Numbered from the stretch's first letter, positions 28,764 through 37,265 are shown. The stretch: DNA of 64,000 nt from Kitasatospora albolonga (GCA_002082585.1 CP020563.1:6814001-6878000), one strand, 5' to 3'. Notes: generated by a model not told the origin, from the letters alone. Program-made: numbers and translations.

Positions 28764-28830
28764 TTCACACCTCCGGCAGGGGACTTCACCTCTCCCGCGC
28801 ACTTCTTCACGCACGTTCACATGTCTTCAC
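28764..28830. promoter_or_regulatory. Helically phased TTCAC array
   Basis: TTCAC occurs at 28764, 28785, 28806, 28816 and 28826: spacings of 21, 21, 10 and 10 bases, so all copies face the same side of the helix. GTTCAC-type direct repeats are the units of Streptomyces PhoP boxes, but those repeat every 11 bases. The array lies 240-400 bases upstream of the subtilase gene in a spacer without other genes. Confidence 0.4.
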
Positions 28831-29079
28831 GCATACCCGCGACGATCCGGGGACGCCGGTGCCGGGCGTACGGTGCCGGGCGCCGCAGTGGTGCGAAAGG
28901 CTCGAAGGCGCCCGTGAGCTGGGGGTTTCCCGTCCGCGGAGTCCCGTCGGGGTCGGCCGGTCCGGCCTTGTTACCGGCGTGTTGCCTCCCGCCGTCCGTT
29001 GTGACCCGCCCTGGCCGATTCCTTATTACAAAACGTTGTTGAGTAAGTCACAGCTGCAAGGAGGTCTTGATCTGTGCTC

Positions 29080-29153
29080 GTCAATCGGTCAGGGTTTCGA
29101 GCCAACCCCCGGAGATCTTCCGGCCGGAGGTCAATCCCCCCACAGAGATTGAC
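29080..29153 (+). promoter_or_regulatory. 5' leader of the subtilase gene with alternative pairing
   Basis: GTCAATC occurs twice (29080-29086 and 29130-29136), and GATTGAC (29147-29153) lies right before the GAGGAG ribosome site. Either upstream copy can pair with the third segment. A second, stronger ribosome site (AAGGAGG) precedes an in-frame GTG at 29074 that would add 32 residues. The leader may therefore regulate start choice. The spacer 28718-29079 otherwise holds only the TTCAC array; I see no gene. Confidence 0.35.
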
Positions 29154-29169
29154 GAGGAGACCCCTCTTC

Positions 29170-30375
29170 ATGGCCAAGCACCAGCGCACCGTCACTCGCC
29201 GGACCAAGCTGACCGCCGCGATCACCGCCGTGGCAGCCGCAGCCGGAGTCACCCTGTTCGGAACCTCGTTCGCCGGAGCCTCACCGGCCCCCATGGGCAC
29301 GGTCTACGGCGCGGACGCCGAGACCGCCGTCGCCGGCAGCTACATCGTCATGCTGGGCGAGAAGGCGGACAAGTCCAAGCTCGCCAAGGAGTACGGCGGC
29401 AAGCTCCAGCGCAACTACTCCTCCAGCATCAACGGCTTCTCCGCCAGCGGCCTTTCGGAGACCGAGGCCAAGCGCCTCGCCGCCGACCCGGCCGTCGCCA
29501 AGGTGGTGCAGAACAAGAAGTTCAGCATCAACGCCACCCAGGAGAACCCCCCGTCGTGGGGTCTGGACCGCGTCGACCAGACCGAGACCGCGGGCGACAA
29601 CGCGTACACCTACCCCGACACCGCCGGTGAGGGCGTCACCGCGTACGTCATCGACACCGGGGTCCGCGTCACCCACGAGGACTTCGAGGGCCGGGCCACC
29701 TCGGGCTTCGACGCCGTGGACAACGACGACGACGCCGACGACGGCAACGGGCACGGCACCCACGTGGCGGGCACCATAGCCGGGGCCTCGCACGGCGTCG
29801 CCAAGAAGGCCAAGATCGTGGCCGTCCGCGTGCTGGACGACAACGGCTCGGGCACCACCGAGCAGGTCATCGCCGGTATCGACTGGGTCGCGGCCAACGC
29901 GTCCGGCCCCTCCGTCGCCAACATGAGCCTCGGCGGCGGCGCCGACCCGGCCCTCGACGCGGCCGTCCAGAAGGCCATCGCCGCGGGCGTCACCTTCGGT
30001 GTGGCGGCGGGCAACGAGTCCAGCGACGCCGGGCAGGTCTCGCCCGCCCGCGTCCCCGAGGCGATCACCGTCGCCTCGTCCACGGAGGCCGACGAGCAGT
30101 CCTCGTTCTCCAACTACGGCTCCATCGTGGACATCTACGCCCCGGGCTCGGACATCACGTCGACCTGGAACGACAGCGACACCGGCACCAACACCATCTC
30201 CGGTACGTCCATGGCGACCCCGCACGTCGTCGGCGCCGCCGCCGTCTACCTGGCGGGCAACCCGGACGCCTCCCCGGAGGCGGTCGCCACCGCGCTCACC
30301 GAGGGAGCCACCCCGGACGCCATCTCCAACGCGACCGAGGGCACGGCGAACAAGCTCCTCAAGATCGTCGAGTAG
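29170..30375 (+). CDS. Secreted subtilisin-family serine protease
   Basis: 401-residue S8 protease: Sec signal peptide (residues 1-~37, ending FAGASPAP), inhibitor I9 propeptide (~48-115, SYIVMLGEKADKSKLAKEYG) and catalytic domain. The triad motifs are AYVIDTGVR (Asp), NGHGTHVAG (His) and SGTSMATPHV (Ser), with the oxyanion-hole AAGNESSD. It is expected to be secreted and self-processed, like aqualysin/proteinase K relatives in Streptomyces. I use ATG 29170, but GTG 29074 with AAGGAGG is in frame and would lengthen the leader. A 14-bp hairpin follows the gene. Confidence 0.93.
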   Translation: MAKHQRTVTRRTKLTAAITAVAAAAGVTLFGTSFAGASPAPMGTVYGADAETAVAGSYIVMLGEKADKSKLAKEYGGKLQRNYSSSINGFSASGLSETEAKRLAADPAVAKVVQNKKFSINATQENPPSWGLDRVDQTETAGDNAYTYPDTAGEGVTAYVIDTGVRVTHEDFEGRATSGFDAVDNDDDADDGNGHGTHVAGTIAGASHGVAKKAKIVAVRVLDDNGSGTTEQVIAGIDWVAANASGPSVANMSLGGGADPALDAAVQKAIAAGVTFGVAAGNESSDAGQVSPARVPEAITVASSTEADEQSSFSNYGSIVDIYAPGSDITSTWNDSDTGTNTISGTSMATPHVVGAAAVYLAGNPDASPEAVATALTEGATPDAISNATEGTANKLLKIVE

Positions 30376-30391
30376 TCACCACGCGGTACCT

Positions 30392-30425
30392 GCCGGACGG
30401 TGGCGCCCCACCGCCACCGTCCGGC
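30392..30425 (+). terminator. Terminator hairpin after the subtilase gene
   Basis: GCCGGACGGTGGCG and CGCCACCGTCCGGC form a perfect 14-bp stem with a 6-base loop, 16 bases after the stop. No T-run follows, common for high-GC intrinsic terminators. Confidence 0.65.
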
Positions 30426-30514
30426 CCACCTCTCGCGCACAGCCGTCGCCGCGCCCTCCCCCACGGGGCGCGGCGGCTGCGCGCCGTGGAGAGATCGCTC
30501 TAGTGTGGGGAGCC

Positions 30515-31063
30515 ATGACCACGAAGTACGCGGCGCTGCTGCGCGGGATCAATGTGAGCGGCCACAAGAGGGTCCCGATGGCGGAACTCCGCGCGGTGCT
30601 GGGCGAACTGGGGCACACCGACATCGCCACCCACCTCCAGAGCGGCAACGCCGTCTTCCGCAGCGACAGCACGGACGAGGGCGCGCTCGCCGCCGACCTG
30701 GAGCGGGCCCTGCATGAACGGTTCGGCTTCTCCGTCGGCTGCATCGTCCGCACCGGCGCCTATCTCGCTGCCGTCGCCGACGCCTGCCCCTTCCCCGCCG
30801 CCGAACTGGAGGGCAGGCAGCTCCACGTCACGTACTTCGACCGGCCCGTCGACAGCGACCGCTTCGCCGCCCTCGACGCCCAGGCCCATCTGCCGGAAGC
30901 CTTCGAACTCGGCGACCGCTGTCTCTATCTCTACGTCCCCGACGGCCTCGGCCGCTCCAGACTGGCCGAGGCACTGGCGCGCCCCCGGCAGACCGATGGC
31001 CTCACCGCCACCACCCGTAACTGGAACACCGTGGCGAAACTCGTGGAGATGACCCGTGTCTGA
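30515..31063 (+). CDS. DUF1697 family protein
   Basis: 182 residues. The family is recognised by KYAALLRGINVSGHKRVPMAEL at the N-terminus (shown in part: LLRGINVSG), THLQSGNAVF and TTRNWNTVAKL at the C-terminus. Cytoplasmic, function unknown. TAGTGT (30501-30506) 8 bases before the ATG suggests a leaderless or near-leaderless transcript. Its last 8 bases overlap the start of the next gene. Confidence 0.88.
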   Translation: MTTKYAALLRGINVSGHKRVPMAELRAVLGELGHTDIATHLQSGNAVFRSDSTDEGALAADLERALHERFGFSVGCIVRTGAYLAAVADACPFPAAELEGRQLHVTYFDRPVDSDRFAALDAQAHLPEAFELGDRCLYLYVPDGLGRSRLAEALARPRQTDGLTATTRNWNTVAKLVEMTRV

Positions 31064-31439
31064 GCCGTCGCCCGCCGTCGCCGCGGCCATCGAAGGCGAA
31101 CTCCGCCTGCTGGACCCGGCGGTACGCGCCTCCCCGGATCTCCTGGCCGCCCTGCTGCACCCCGAGTTCCGGGAGATCGGCACCACCGGCCGGCTCTGGA
31201 GCCGGGAGACGATCATCGAGGCGCTCACCGCCGACGACGCCCCGCGCCCCGGCCCGCTGACCGCGTCCCGGATGCGGGGCGTGGAGCTCGGCCCCGACCT
31301 CGTCCACCTCACCTTCGACACCGAGTCCAAGGGGCTGCGCTCGCACCGCAGCTCCCTGTGGCGGCTGACCGGGGCGGGGTGGCGGCTCTACTTCCACCAG
31401 GCGACCCCGTTCGCCGCCGACCCGCTCGCCGAGACGTGA
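31056..31439 (+). CDS. NTF2-like (DUF4440) protein
   Basis: 127 residues with the cystatin/NTF2-like pattern of DUF4440 proteins: an N-terminal helix (IEGELRLLDPAVRAS), LLHPEFREIGTTGRLWSRE, and a beta sheet ending SSLWRLTGAGWRLYFHQATP. It may bind a small ligand or act as a simple enzyme; nothing in it is diagnostic. GTG 31056 overlaps the DUF1697 gene by 8 bases, indicating translational coupling. Confidence 0.82.
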   Translation: MSEPSPAVAAAIEGELRLLDPAVRASPDLLAALLHPEFREIGTTGRLWSRETIIEALTADDAPRPGPLTASRMRGVELGPDLVHLTFDTESKGLRSHRSSLWRLTGAGWRLYFHQATPFAADPLAET

Positions 31440-31496
31440 GCCACCCCGGTCAAAACGGTACATACGAGACCGGATGGCCCGACTGTGACGTGCACC

Positions 31497-31512
31497 GGTT
31501 AGCCTTGCCATC
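31497..31512. promoter_or_regulatory. Iron-box-like sequence before the ABC exporter pair
   Basis: GGTTAGCCTTGCC (31497-31509) matches the core of DtxR/IdeR/DmdR operators of the form TTAGGTTAGCCTTGCCTAA, but the outer bases differ. It lies 73-88 bases before the first ABC gene. If functional it would place the exporter under iron control. Confidence 0.3.
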
Positions 31513-31584
31513 GTTTGGCTGGAGACGCGTGGCTGAAAATCACCTCTCTTCTCTCCGGTCCGTTACACGCTGAGGAGCAGGTGA

Positions 31585-33594
31585 GTGGGGGCTGACATGT
31601 CCGGGCGCGGTGTCCTCCGCCGTGCCGTCGCGGGGCAGCGCCGGGACGTCGTCACCGGCTCGCTGCTGGGCGCCGCCCACCAGACCGGCGAAGCGCTCGT
31701 TCCCGTACTCATCGGGATGATCGTCGACCGGGCCGTGGTCCGCCCCGACGGGGGAGCGCTGGCCCTGTGGCTGGTGGTCCTCGCGGTCGTCTACGCGATG
31801 CTCTCGTACGGTTTCCGCTTCGGCGCCCGGGCCGGGGAGCGGGCCGCCGAGCAGGCCGCGCACGCGCTGCGCCTCGATGTCGTACGCCGGGTCCTCGCCC
31901 CGCACGGCGGTGCCGAGGCGGGCCGTCCGCCCGGCGCCCTGGTCAACGTGGCCACCGAGGACGCCCGGCGGGTCGGGGCCTTCACCATGGCCCTGACCCT
32001 CGGCATCGCCGCCGTCGTCGGGGTCGTCGCGGGCGCGGTCCTCCTGCTCCGCGCCTCCGTCCCGCTCGGCCTCCTCGTCCTGGTTGGCGCCCCGGTCCTC
32101 ATGGCGCTCGGCCACTACCTCGCCCGCCCCCTGGAACACCGCAGCCAGGCCGAACAGGAACGCGCCGCCCACGCCTCCGGGGTCGCCGCCGACCTGGTCG
32201 CCGGGGTCCGCGTGCTCAAGGGGCTCCGGGCCGAGCGCGCCGCCGTCGCCCGCTACCGGACCACCAGCCAGGCGTCCCGCGAGGCCAACGTGCGCGCCGC
32301 CCGCGCCGCCGCCCTCCAGACCGGCCTGATGCTCACCCTCACCGGCGCCTTCATCGCGCTGGTCGCCCTCGTCGGGGGCCGCCTGGTGCTCAGCGGCTCC
32401 ATCGGCCTCGGCGCCCTCGTATCCGCCGTCGGCCTCGCCCTCTTCCTGCCCGGCCCGATCGCCGTACTGGCCTGGGTCGGCGCCGAACTCGCCAAGGCCC
32501 GCGCCTCCGCCGCCCGCATCGCGGACGTGCTGGCCGCACCGGGCGAGACGACGGGCGGCACGGGGGAGCCGGGCGCTTCCGGCGCGGCGTCGGCTTCGGC
32601 GTCCGGCCGGGGCACGTCCGCTGCCGCGCCCGCCGAACCCGCCGACGCCCCGGCTTCCGGCTCCGGCTCGGCGTCCGATCCTGGCTCGGTCCCCGCCTCC
32701 GCCGTCCGCGTCGCGGAGGTGCTGGCCGCACCGGGTGAGACGACCGGTGGCACGGCGGAGTCGGCCGCTTCTGGCGCGGCCTCGGCCTCGGCGTCCGGCT
32801 CGGCTTCCGGCCCTGCCTCGGTCCCCGCCCCGGCCTCGACGTCCGATCCCGCCTCGGCCTCCGCCCGGACCTCCGCGTCGGCCCCCGCCCCCTCCTCCGC
32901 CCCCGGTGAGCTGCGGCTGCGTGGCCTCGGTCATGCCGGGCTCGACGGAATCGACCTCACCGTCCGGCCCGGCGAGCACCTCGGCATCGTCGTCACCGAC
33001 ACCGCCGACGCGGTCACCCTGCTGCGCTGCCTCGCCCGCCGTTGCGACCCCGACCGGGGAAGCGTCGAACTCGACGGCACCCCTCTCACCGAGCTCGCCC
33101 CCGCCGCCCTGCGCTCCGCGCTCCTCGTGGCCGAGCATGACGCCCAGCTCTTCGACGGCACCCTCCTCGACAACGTCACCGCCGCCGCCCCCGCCGGAGC
33201 GGACCCGCAGCCGGCCATGGACGCCGCCGCCGTCGACGAGGTCGCCGCCACCCTGCCCGGCGGCACCGCCGGGCGGATCGGGGAGCGCGGCAGCTCCCTC
33301 TCCGGCGGCCAGCGCCAGCGCGTCGCGCTGGCCCGCGCGCTCGCCGCCGACCGGTCCGTCCTCGTCGTGCACGACCCGACCACCGCCGTCGACGCCGCCA
33401 CCGAGGCCCGTATCGCCACCGGCATCCGTCGCGCCCGCACCGGCCGTACCACGATCCTCGTCACCAGCAGCCCCGCCCTCCTCGCCGCCACCGACCGGGT
33501 CGTCCTCATCGACGGCGGCACCGTCACCGCCGAGGCCCCGCACGAGGACCTCGTACGCGACCATCCCGTCTACCGCACGGCGGTACTCACATGA
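31585..33594 (+). CDS. ABC exporter half-transporter with degenerate ATPase site
   Basis: 669 residues: a six-helix exporter membrane domain (~1-310), a 110-residue Ala/Ser/Gly linker containing an internal duplication, then an ATPase domain. The ATPase domain has lost the Walker A motif (GIVVTDTADAVTLL instead of GxxGxGKST), has an altered Walker B (LVVHDPT) and lacks the H-loop His (VTSSPALLA). It keeps a perfect signature LSGGQRQR. It must pair with the next gene's product, which has the opposite pattern. GTG 31585 has GAGGAG 7 bases upstream; ATG 31597 is an alternative. The stop overlaps the partner start (ATGA). Confidence 0.9.
   Translation: MGADMSGRGVLRRAVAGQRRDVVTGSLLGAAHQTGEALVPVLIGMIVDRAVVRPDGGALALWLVVLAVVYAMLSYGFRFGARAGERAAEQAAHALRLDVVRRVLAPHGGAEAGRPPGALVNVATEDARRVGAFTMALTLGIAAVVGVVAGAVLLLRASVPLGLLVLVGAPVLMALGHYLARPLEHRSQAEQERAAHASGVAADLVAGVRVLKGLRAERAAVARYRTTSQASREANVRAARAAALQTGLMLTLTGAFIALVALVGGRLVLSGSIGLGALVSAVGLALFLPGPIAVLAWVGAELAKARASAARIADVLAAPGETTGGTGEPGASGAASASASGRGTSAAAPAEPADAPASGSGSASDPGSVPASAVRVAEVLAAPGETTGGTAESAASGAASASASGSASGPASVPAPASTSDPASASARTSASAPAPSSAPGELRLRGLGHAGLDGIDLTVRPGEHLGIVVTDTADAVTLLRCLARRCDPDRGSVELDGTPLTELAPAALRSALLVAEHDAQLFDGTLLDNVTAAAPAGADPQPAMDAAAVDEVAATLPGGTAGRIGERGSSLSGGQRQRVALARALAADRSVLVVHDPTTAVDAATEARIATGIRRARTGRTTILVTSSPALLAATDRVVLIDGGTVTAEAPHEDLVRDHPVYRTAVLT
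32521..32799 (+). repeat. Duplicated 87-bp segment in the ABC linker
   Basis: Bases 32521-32607 and 32713-32799 match at about 77 of 87 positions, offset by 192 bases (64 codons). Both encode ADVLAAPGETTGGT-like followed by an Ala/Ser tract. The linker between membrane and ATPase domains was thus enlarged by an in-frame tandem duplication. Confidence 0.8.
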
Positions 33595-35600
33595 CCACCA
33601 CCCCGGCCGAACTCCTGCCCGTCGCCACCGGCGCCCGCACCCGGGCCGCCCTGCGCACCCTGATCCGCCCCGACCGGGGCCGCGCGGTCCTGGGTCTCGG
33701 CGTGCTGGTCGGCGCCACCGCCGTGGGGCTCCTCGTCCAGCCGCTCCTGGGCCGGATCGTCGACATCGTCGCCGACGGCCGCCCCGCCGACGCCCTCACC
33801 CTGCCCGTCGTCCTCCTGCTGGCGGTCGCCGTCGTCCAGGGCGTCACCACCACGCTCGGGCTGACCCAGGTCGCCCGGCTCGGCGAGACCGTACTCGCCC
33901 GGCTGCGCGAACAGTTCGTCGAACGCGCACTCCAGCTCCCCGCCGACCGGCTGGAGCGCGCGGGCGCCGGTGACCTCACCGCCCGGGTCACCGGGGATGT
34001 CGCCCGGGTCGCGGAGGCCGTCCGCTCCGCCCTGCCCGAGATGGCCCGCTCGGTCCTCGCGATCGTGCTCACCCTCGGGGCGATGGCCCTGCTGGACGTA
34101 CGGTTCCTGCTCGCCGCGCTCCTCGCCGTACCCGTCCAGGCGCTCACCGCACGGTGGTACGTACGCCGGGCCGCCACCGTCTACGCCGACCAGCGGGTCG
34201 CCAACGGGGCCCAGCAGCAACAGCTCCTGGAGACCATCGGGGGAGCGGCGACCGTACGCGGCCACCGGCTGGAGGAGCAGCACACCGAGAAGAGCGCGCG
34301 GGCCTCGCGCAGGGCCGTCGACCTGACCATGCGCAGCGTCCACCTGGTGCTGGGCTTCTACGCGCGGCTGCACATCGCGGAGTACATCGGGCTGGCCGCC
34401 GTCCTGGTCACCGGGTTCTTCCTGGTCCGCGACGGGTCCGTCTCCATCGGTACGGCGACGGCCGCCGCGCTCTACTTCCACAGCCTCTTCGGCCCCGTCA
34501 ACGCCGCCCTTGTCCTGCTCGACGACGCCCAGTCGGCGGCGGCCGGGCTGGCGCGCCTGGTCGGGGTGACGGATCTGGAGGAGGACGCGGTACGGCTGCC
34601 GCATCAGCGCACCGGGGCCGGGACGGAAGCCGGGGCCGGGGGCGAGGCCGGGACGGAGACCGGCGCCGGAGGCAGAGCGGAGACCGGGGCCGGGACAGAG
34701 GCCGGAGCCGAGACCGAGGCCAGGGCCGGGACGGAAGCCGAGGCTGGGACGGAAGCCGAGGCTGGGACAGAAGCCGGAGCCGGGACGGAGAGCAGGGGCG
34801 GGGCGGAGGCCGAAGCCCCCGTCACCGTCGCCGTCGATGCCGTGAGCCACGCTTACGGGCCCGGCCGCACCGTCCTCCACGACGTCTCCCTCACCCTCCG
34901 CGCGGGCGAACACGTGGCGCTCGTCGGGACCAGCGGGGCCGGGAAGTCCACCCTGGCCCGGCTCGTCGCGGGCGTCCAGCAGCCGACCGGCGGCACGGTC
35001 TCCGTGGCGGGCGTCCCGCAGTCCGCCGGAGGCACCGCCTCCGTGGCGGGGAAAGAAGAGGCCGGGCCCTCCGTCGTCCTGGTCACCCAGGAGGTCCACG
35101 TCTTCACCGGCACCCTCGCCGATGACCTCCGCCTGGCCCGCCCCGACGCCACCGACGCCGACCTCCGTACCGCCCTCGCCACCGTGCACGCCCTGGAGTG
35201 GGCCGACGCCCTCCCCGAAGGGCTCGCCACCGTCGTGGGGGAGGGCGGCCACCGCCTCGACCCGGCCCGCGCGCAGCAACTCGCCCTCGCCCGGCTCGTC
35301 CTGGCCGACCCCCCGGTCGCCGTGCTCGACGAGGCGACCGCCGAGGCGGGCAGCGCGGGCGCCCGGGCCCTGGAGCGCTCGGCCGGGGCCGCCCTCGCGG
35401 GCCGCACCGCGCTGATCGTCGCCCACCGGCTCACCCAGGCCGTCGCCGCCGACCGGGTCGTGGTCCTGGAGGCCGGCCGGGTCGTCGAGAGCGGCACCCA
35501 CGACGAACTGCGCGTCGCCGACGGCCCGTACGCGGTGCTCTGGCGCGCCTGGTCCGGCAGCCGCGCCGCACCCGCACCCCGCCTCCGACCCCGGTCCTGA
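33591..35600 (+). CDS. ABC exporter half-transporter with intact Walker motifs
   Basis: 669 residues, the partner of the preceding half-transporter. Membrane domain ~1-320, an acidic Glu/Ala/Gly/Thr repeat linker (~335-405, units like AGTEAE), then an ATPase domain. Here the Walker A GTSGAGKST, Walker B VAVLDEATAEA and H-loop IVAHRL are intact, but the signature is destroyed (LDPARAQQLAL in place of LSGGQ). Together the two subunits can build one complete ATP site and one dead site. The cargo is unknown; fused heterodimers of this type include siderophore and peptide transporters. Confidence 0.9.
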   Translation: MTTTPAELLPVATGARTRAALRTLIRPDRGRAVLGLGVLVGATAVGLLVQPLLGRIVDIVADGRPADALTLPVVLLLAVAVVQGVTTTLGLTQVARLGETVLARLREQFVERALQLPADRLERAGAGDLTARVTGDVARVAEAVRSALPEMARSVLAIVLTLGAMALLDVRFLLAALLAVPVQALTARWYVRRAATVYADQRVANGAQQQQLLETIGGAATVRGHRLEEQHTEKSARASRRAVDLTMRSVHLVLGFYARLHIAEYIGLAAVLVTGFFLVRDGSVSIGTATAAALYFHSLFGPVNAALVLLDDAQSAAAGLARLVGVTDLEEDAVRLPHQRTGAGTEAGAGGEAGTETGAGGRAETGAGTEAGAETEARAGTEAEAGTEAEAGTEAGAGTESRGGAEAEAPVTVAVDAVSHAYGPGRTVLHDVSLTLRAGEHVALVGTSGAGKSTLARLVAGVQQPTGGTVSVAGVPQSAGGTASVAGKEEAGPSVVLVTQEVHVFTGTLADDLRLARPDATDADLRTALATVHALEWADALPEGLATVVGEGGHRLDPARAQQLALARLVLADPPVAVLDEATAEAGSAGARALERSAGAALAGRTALIVAHRLTQAVAADRVVVLEAGRVVESGTHDELRVADGPYAVLWRAWSGSRAAPAPRLRPRS

Positions 35601-35604
35601 CGGG

Positions 35605-35637
35605 CCGCCGCCGCACCTTCCGCCCGTGCGGCGGCGG
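35605..35637 (+). terminator. Terminator hairpin after the ABC exporter
   Basis: CCGCCGCCGCAC and GTGCGGCGGCGG form a perfect 12-bp stem with a 9-base loop, starting 5 bases after the stop codon. The sequence on to 35716 is GGCCCCGGCTTC-like short repeats without a gene. Confidence 0.65.
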
Positions 35638-35716
35638 TCCGTCCCGGAGTCATGGACTCACCGGCCCCCGGGCCCCGGCTTCACCGGCCCCGGCTTCCCG
35701 GGCCCCGCTTCCCGGC

Positions 35717-36189
35717 TCAGATCCCCGCCGACGCCATCTCGATGATCGAGCGGTAGTACGCCGCCGTGGAGACCACGCACGCGCGGTAGGTGCGGTTGTC
35801 CTTCACCACCAGGAAGTAGTCCCGCAGGTTCTTCCAGTACTGGACCAGATAGCCCAGGCCCGGGACGAAGCCCGGCGGCCGGGGCACCAGGGCGAACGCC
35901 TCGGAACACTGGAGGATGCGCTCGGTGGCCTGCGAGAGCACATCGGCGACCTCGGCGTTCATGTTCCAGCCCGCGGCCAGCTGGGGCGTCCAGATCGCAC
36001 CCGCGATCTCCCTCAGGCGCTCCTGCTCCTGGGGCGTCGGATCGGCCTGGAGCCGGAGCTCGGCGGCGGCCGGGGCGGCGGCGGCCCCGTCCCCGCCGCC
36101 TGGGCCGGTACGGCCGCGCCGACGGCGAGGAGCGCTCCGGACAGCGTGAGCGCCATCGCCGGGATCATCGCGGCCTTACGTCTTCTCAT
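35717..36189 (-). pseudogene. Secreted protein gene with a one-base frameshift
   Basis: ATG 36189 starts a clear Sec signal peptide (MRRRKAAMIPAMALTLSGAL, cleavage after AQA). About 35 codons on, the frame runs into Pro/Arg-rich nonsense and stops. In the -1-shifted frame a coherent sequence continues (AELRLQADPTPQEQERLREI, then QLAAGWNMNAEVADVL and a C-terminus YYRSIIEMASAGI), ending at 35717. The span of 473 bases is one short of a multiple of three. A single G lost from the GGGG run near 36098 would explain it. It is either a true pseudogene or a sequencing error; the function of the intact protein is unknown. Confidence 0.7.
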
Positions 36190-36370
36190 GGTCGTCCCCT
36201 CGCGGTGGCCCGCCGTACCGGCGGGGCTGCGTACGGTTACTTGCGCGAAGTGACGCTGACACGGCGCCCGTTGCCCGTCAACGGCGCCTGACCGGCCGTT
36301 CGTGAAGTGCCGCGCGAACCACTTGCGCCCGACGGCGCGCGTTCCGCGGACCATCCGGCGGGCCCGCCCC

Positions 36371-36422
36371 CATTGGCCCAATGAGTCCGGACGCGATTGG
36401 CCCTGGGGACCGCGCCAATCGC
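36371..36422. promoter_or_regulatory. CCAAT-type inverted repeats upstream of the nitroreductase-like gene
   Basis: CATTGG-C-CCAATG (36371-36383) is a perfect palindrome. GCGATTGGC (36393-36401) pairs with GCCAATCGC (36414-36422) over 9 bases with a 12-base gap. All four arms share ATTGG/CCAAT. They end just before the TAGGGT box (36427-36432), whose expected start point coincides with ATG 36440, so they could be operators of a leaderless gene. Confidence 0.4.
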
Positions 36423-36439
36423 TGCCTAGGGTCGAAACC

Positions 36440-37057
36440 ATGAGCACCCGCGACCGCACGACCGTCGACTTCTTCTTCGACCCCGCCTGCCCGTTCGCCT
36501 GGATCACCTCCCGCTGGATGCTGGAGGTGGAGCAACTGCGCGACATCGACCTCCGCTTCCGCCCCATGAGCCTGTACCTGCACAACGAGGGCAACGAACT
36601 GGCCCCCTGGTACCGCGAGTTGGTCGACCGGTCGATCGGCCCGGTCCGGGTCGCCGTCGCCGTGTCCGCCGCCCATGGGGACGCCGCCCTGCGGGACCTC
36701 TACACCGCGCTCGGCACCCGCATCCACCAGCGCCGGGAGAAGGACTTCGATGCGGTGACCGCCGCCGCCCTCGCCGAGCTGGGCCTCCCCGCCGAGCTGG
36801 CGGAGGCCGCGCACTCGACGGCGTACGACGAAGAGGTGGCCCGCAGCCACGACGCGGGCAAGGACCCGGAGCAGGACGCCTACGTGGGCACGCCGACGAT
36901 CCACGTCGACGGCACGGTCTGGTTCGGCCCGGTCCTCAACGCGATCCCGCGCGGCGAGGAGGCGGCCCGGCTCTTCGACAGCTTCCGGGTCCTGGCCGGT
37001 CACCCGGGCTTCTTCGAGCTGAAGCGCGCCCGCTCCGGCGGTCTTTCCTACGACTGA
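36440..37057 (+). CDS. DsbA-fold protein, mycothiol-dependent nitroreductase (Rv2466c) family
   Basis: 205 residues of the thioredoxin/DsbA fold. The active-site region DFFFDPACPFAW has a single Cys (CPFA), while Rv2466c of Mycobacterium has CPWC, so chemistry may differ. The C-terminal YVGTPTIHVDGTVWFGPVL contains the cis-Pro segment. Relatives use mycothiol to reduce nitro compounds or protein disulfides in the cytoplasm. TAGGGT lies 7 bases before the ATG and no ribosome site is seen, so the mRNA is probably leaderless. Confidence 0.82.
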   Translation: MSTRDRTTVDFFFDPACPFAWITSRWMLEVEQLRDIDLRFRPMSLYLHNEGNELAPWYRELVDRSIGPVRVAVAVSAAHGDAALRDLYTALGTRIHQRREKDFDAVTAAALAELGLPAELAEAAHSTAYDEEVARSHDAGKDPEQDAYVGTPTIHVDGTVWFGPVLNAIPRGEEAARLFDSFRVLAGHPGFFELKRARSGGLSYD

Positions 37058-37265
37058 GCCGACTAAGCCGCCGGGGCCGACTGAGCTGCCGGGGGTGCCG
37101 GGGCCGCCCGTGGGACAGCCCCGGGCCGCCCTCAAGATCATCGATATGTCGACAAGAGTCGGACTGGACGCCTGGTACGGGCCGGTGTCGTCCACGCGGT
37201 CGCCGGACCGATCGGCCGGAGCCCAACCCCAACCCCAACGACAGGAACTGGAGGCCCCGGCCCCC

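Noticed and set aside
37201..37265. CCCAA repeats downstream of the nitroreductase-like gene
   Set aside because: Only three copies in a convergent spacer; too short to call a repeat element.
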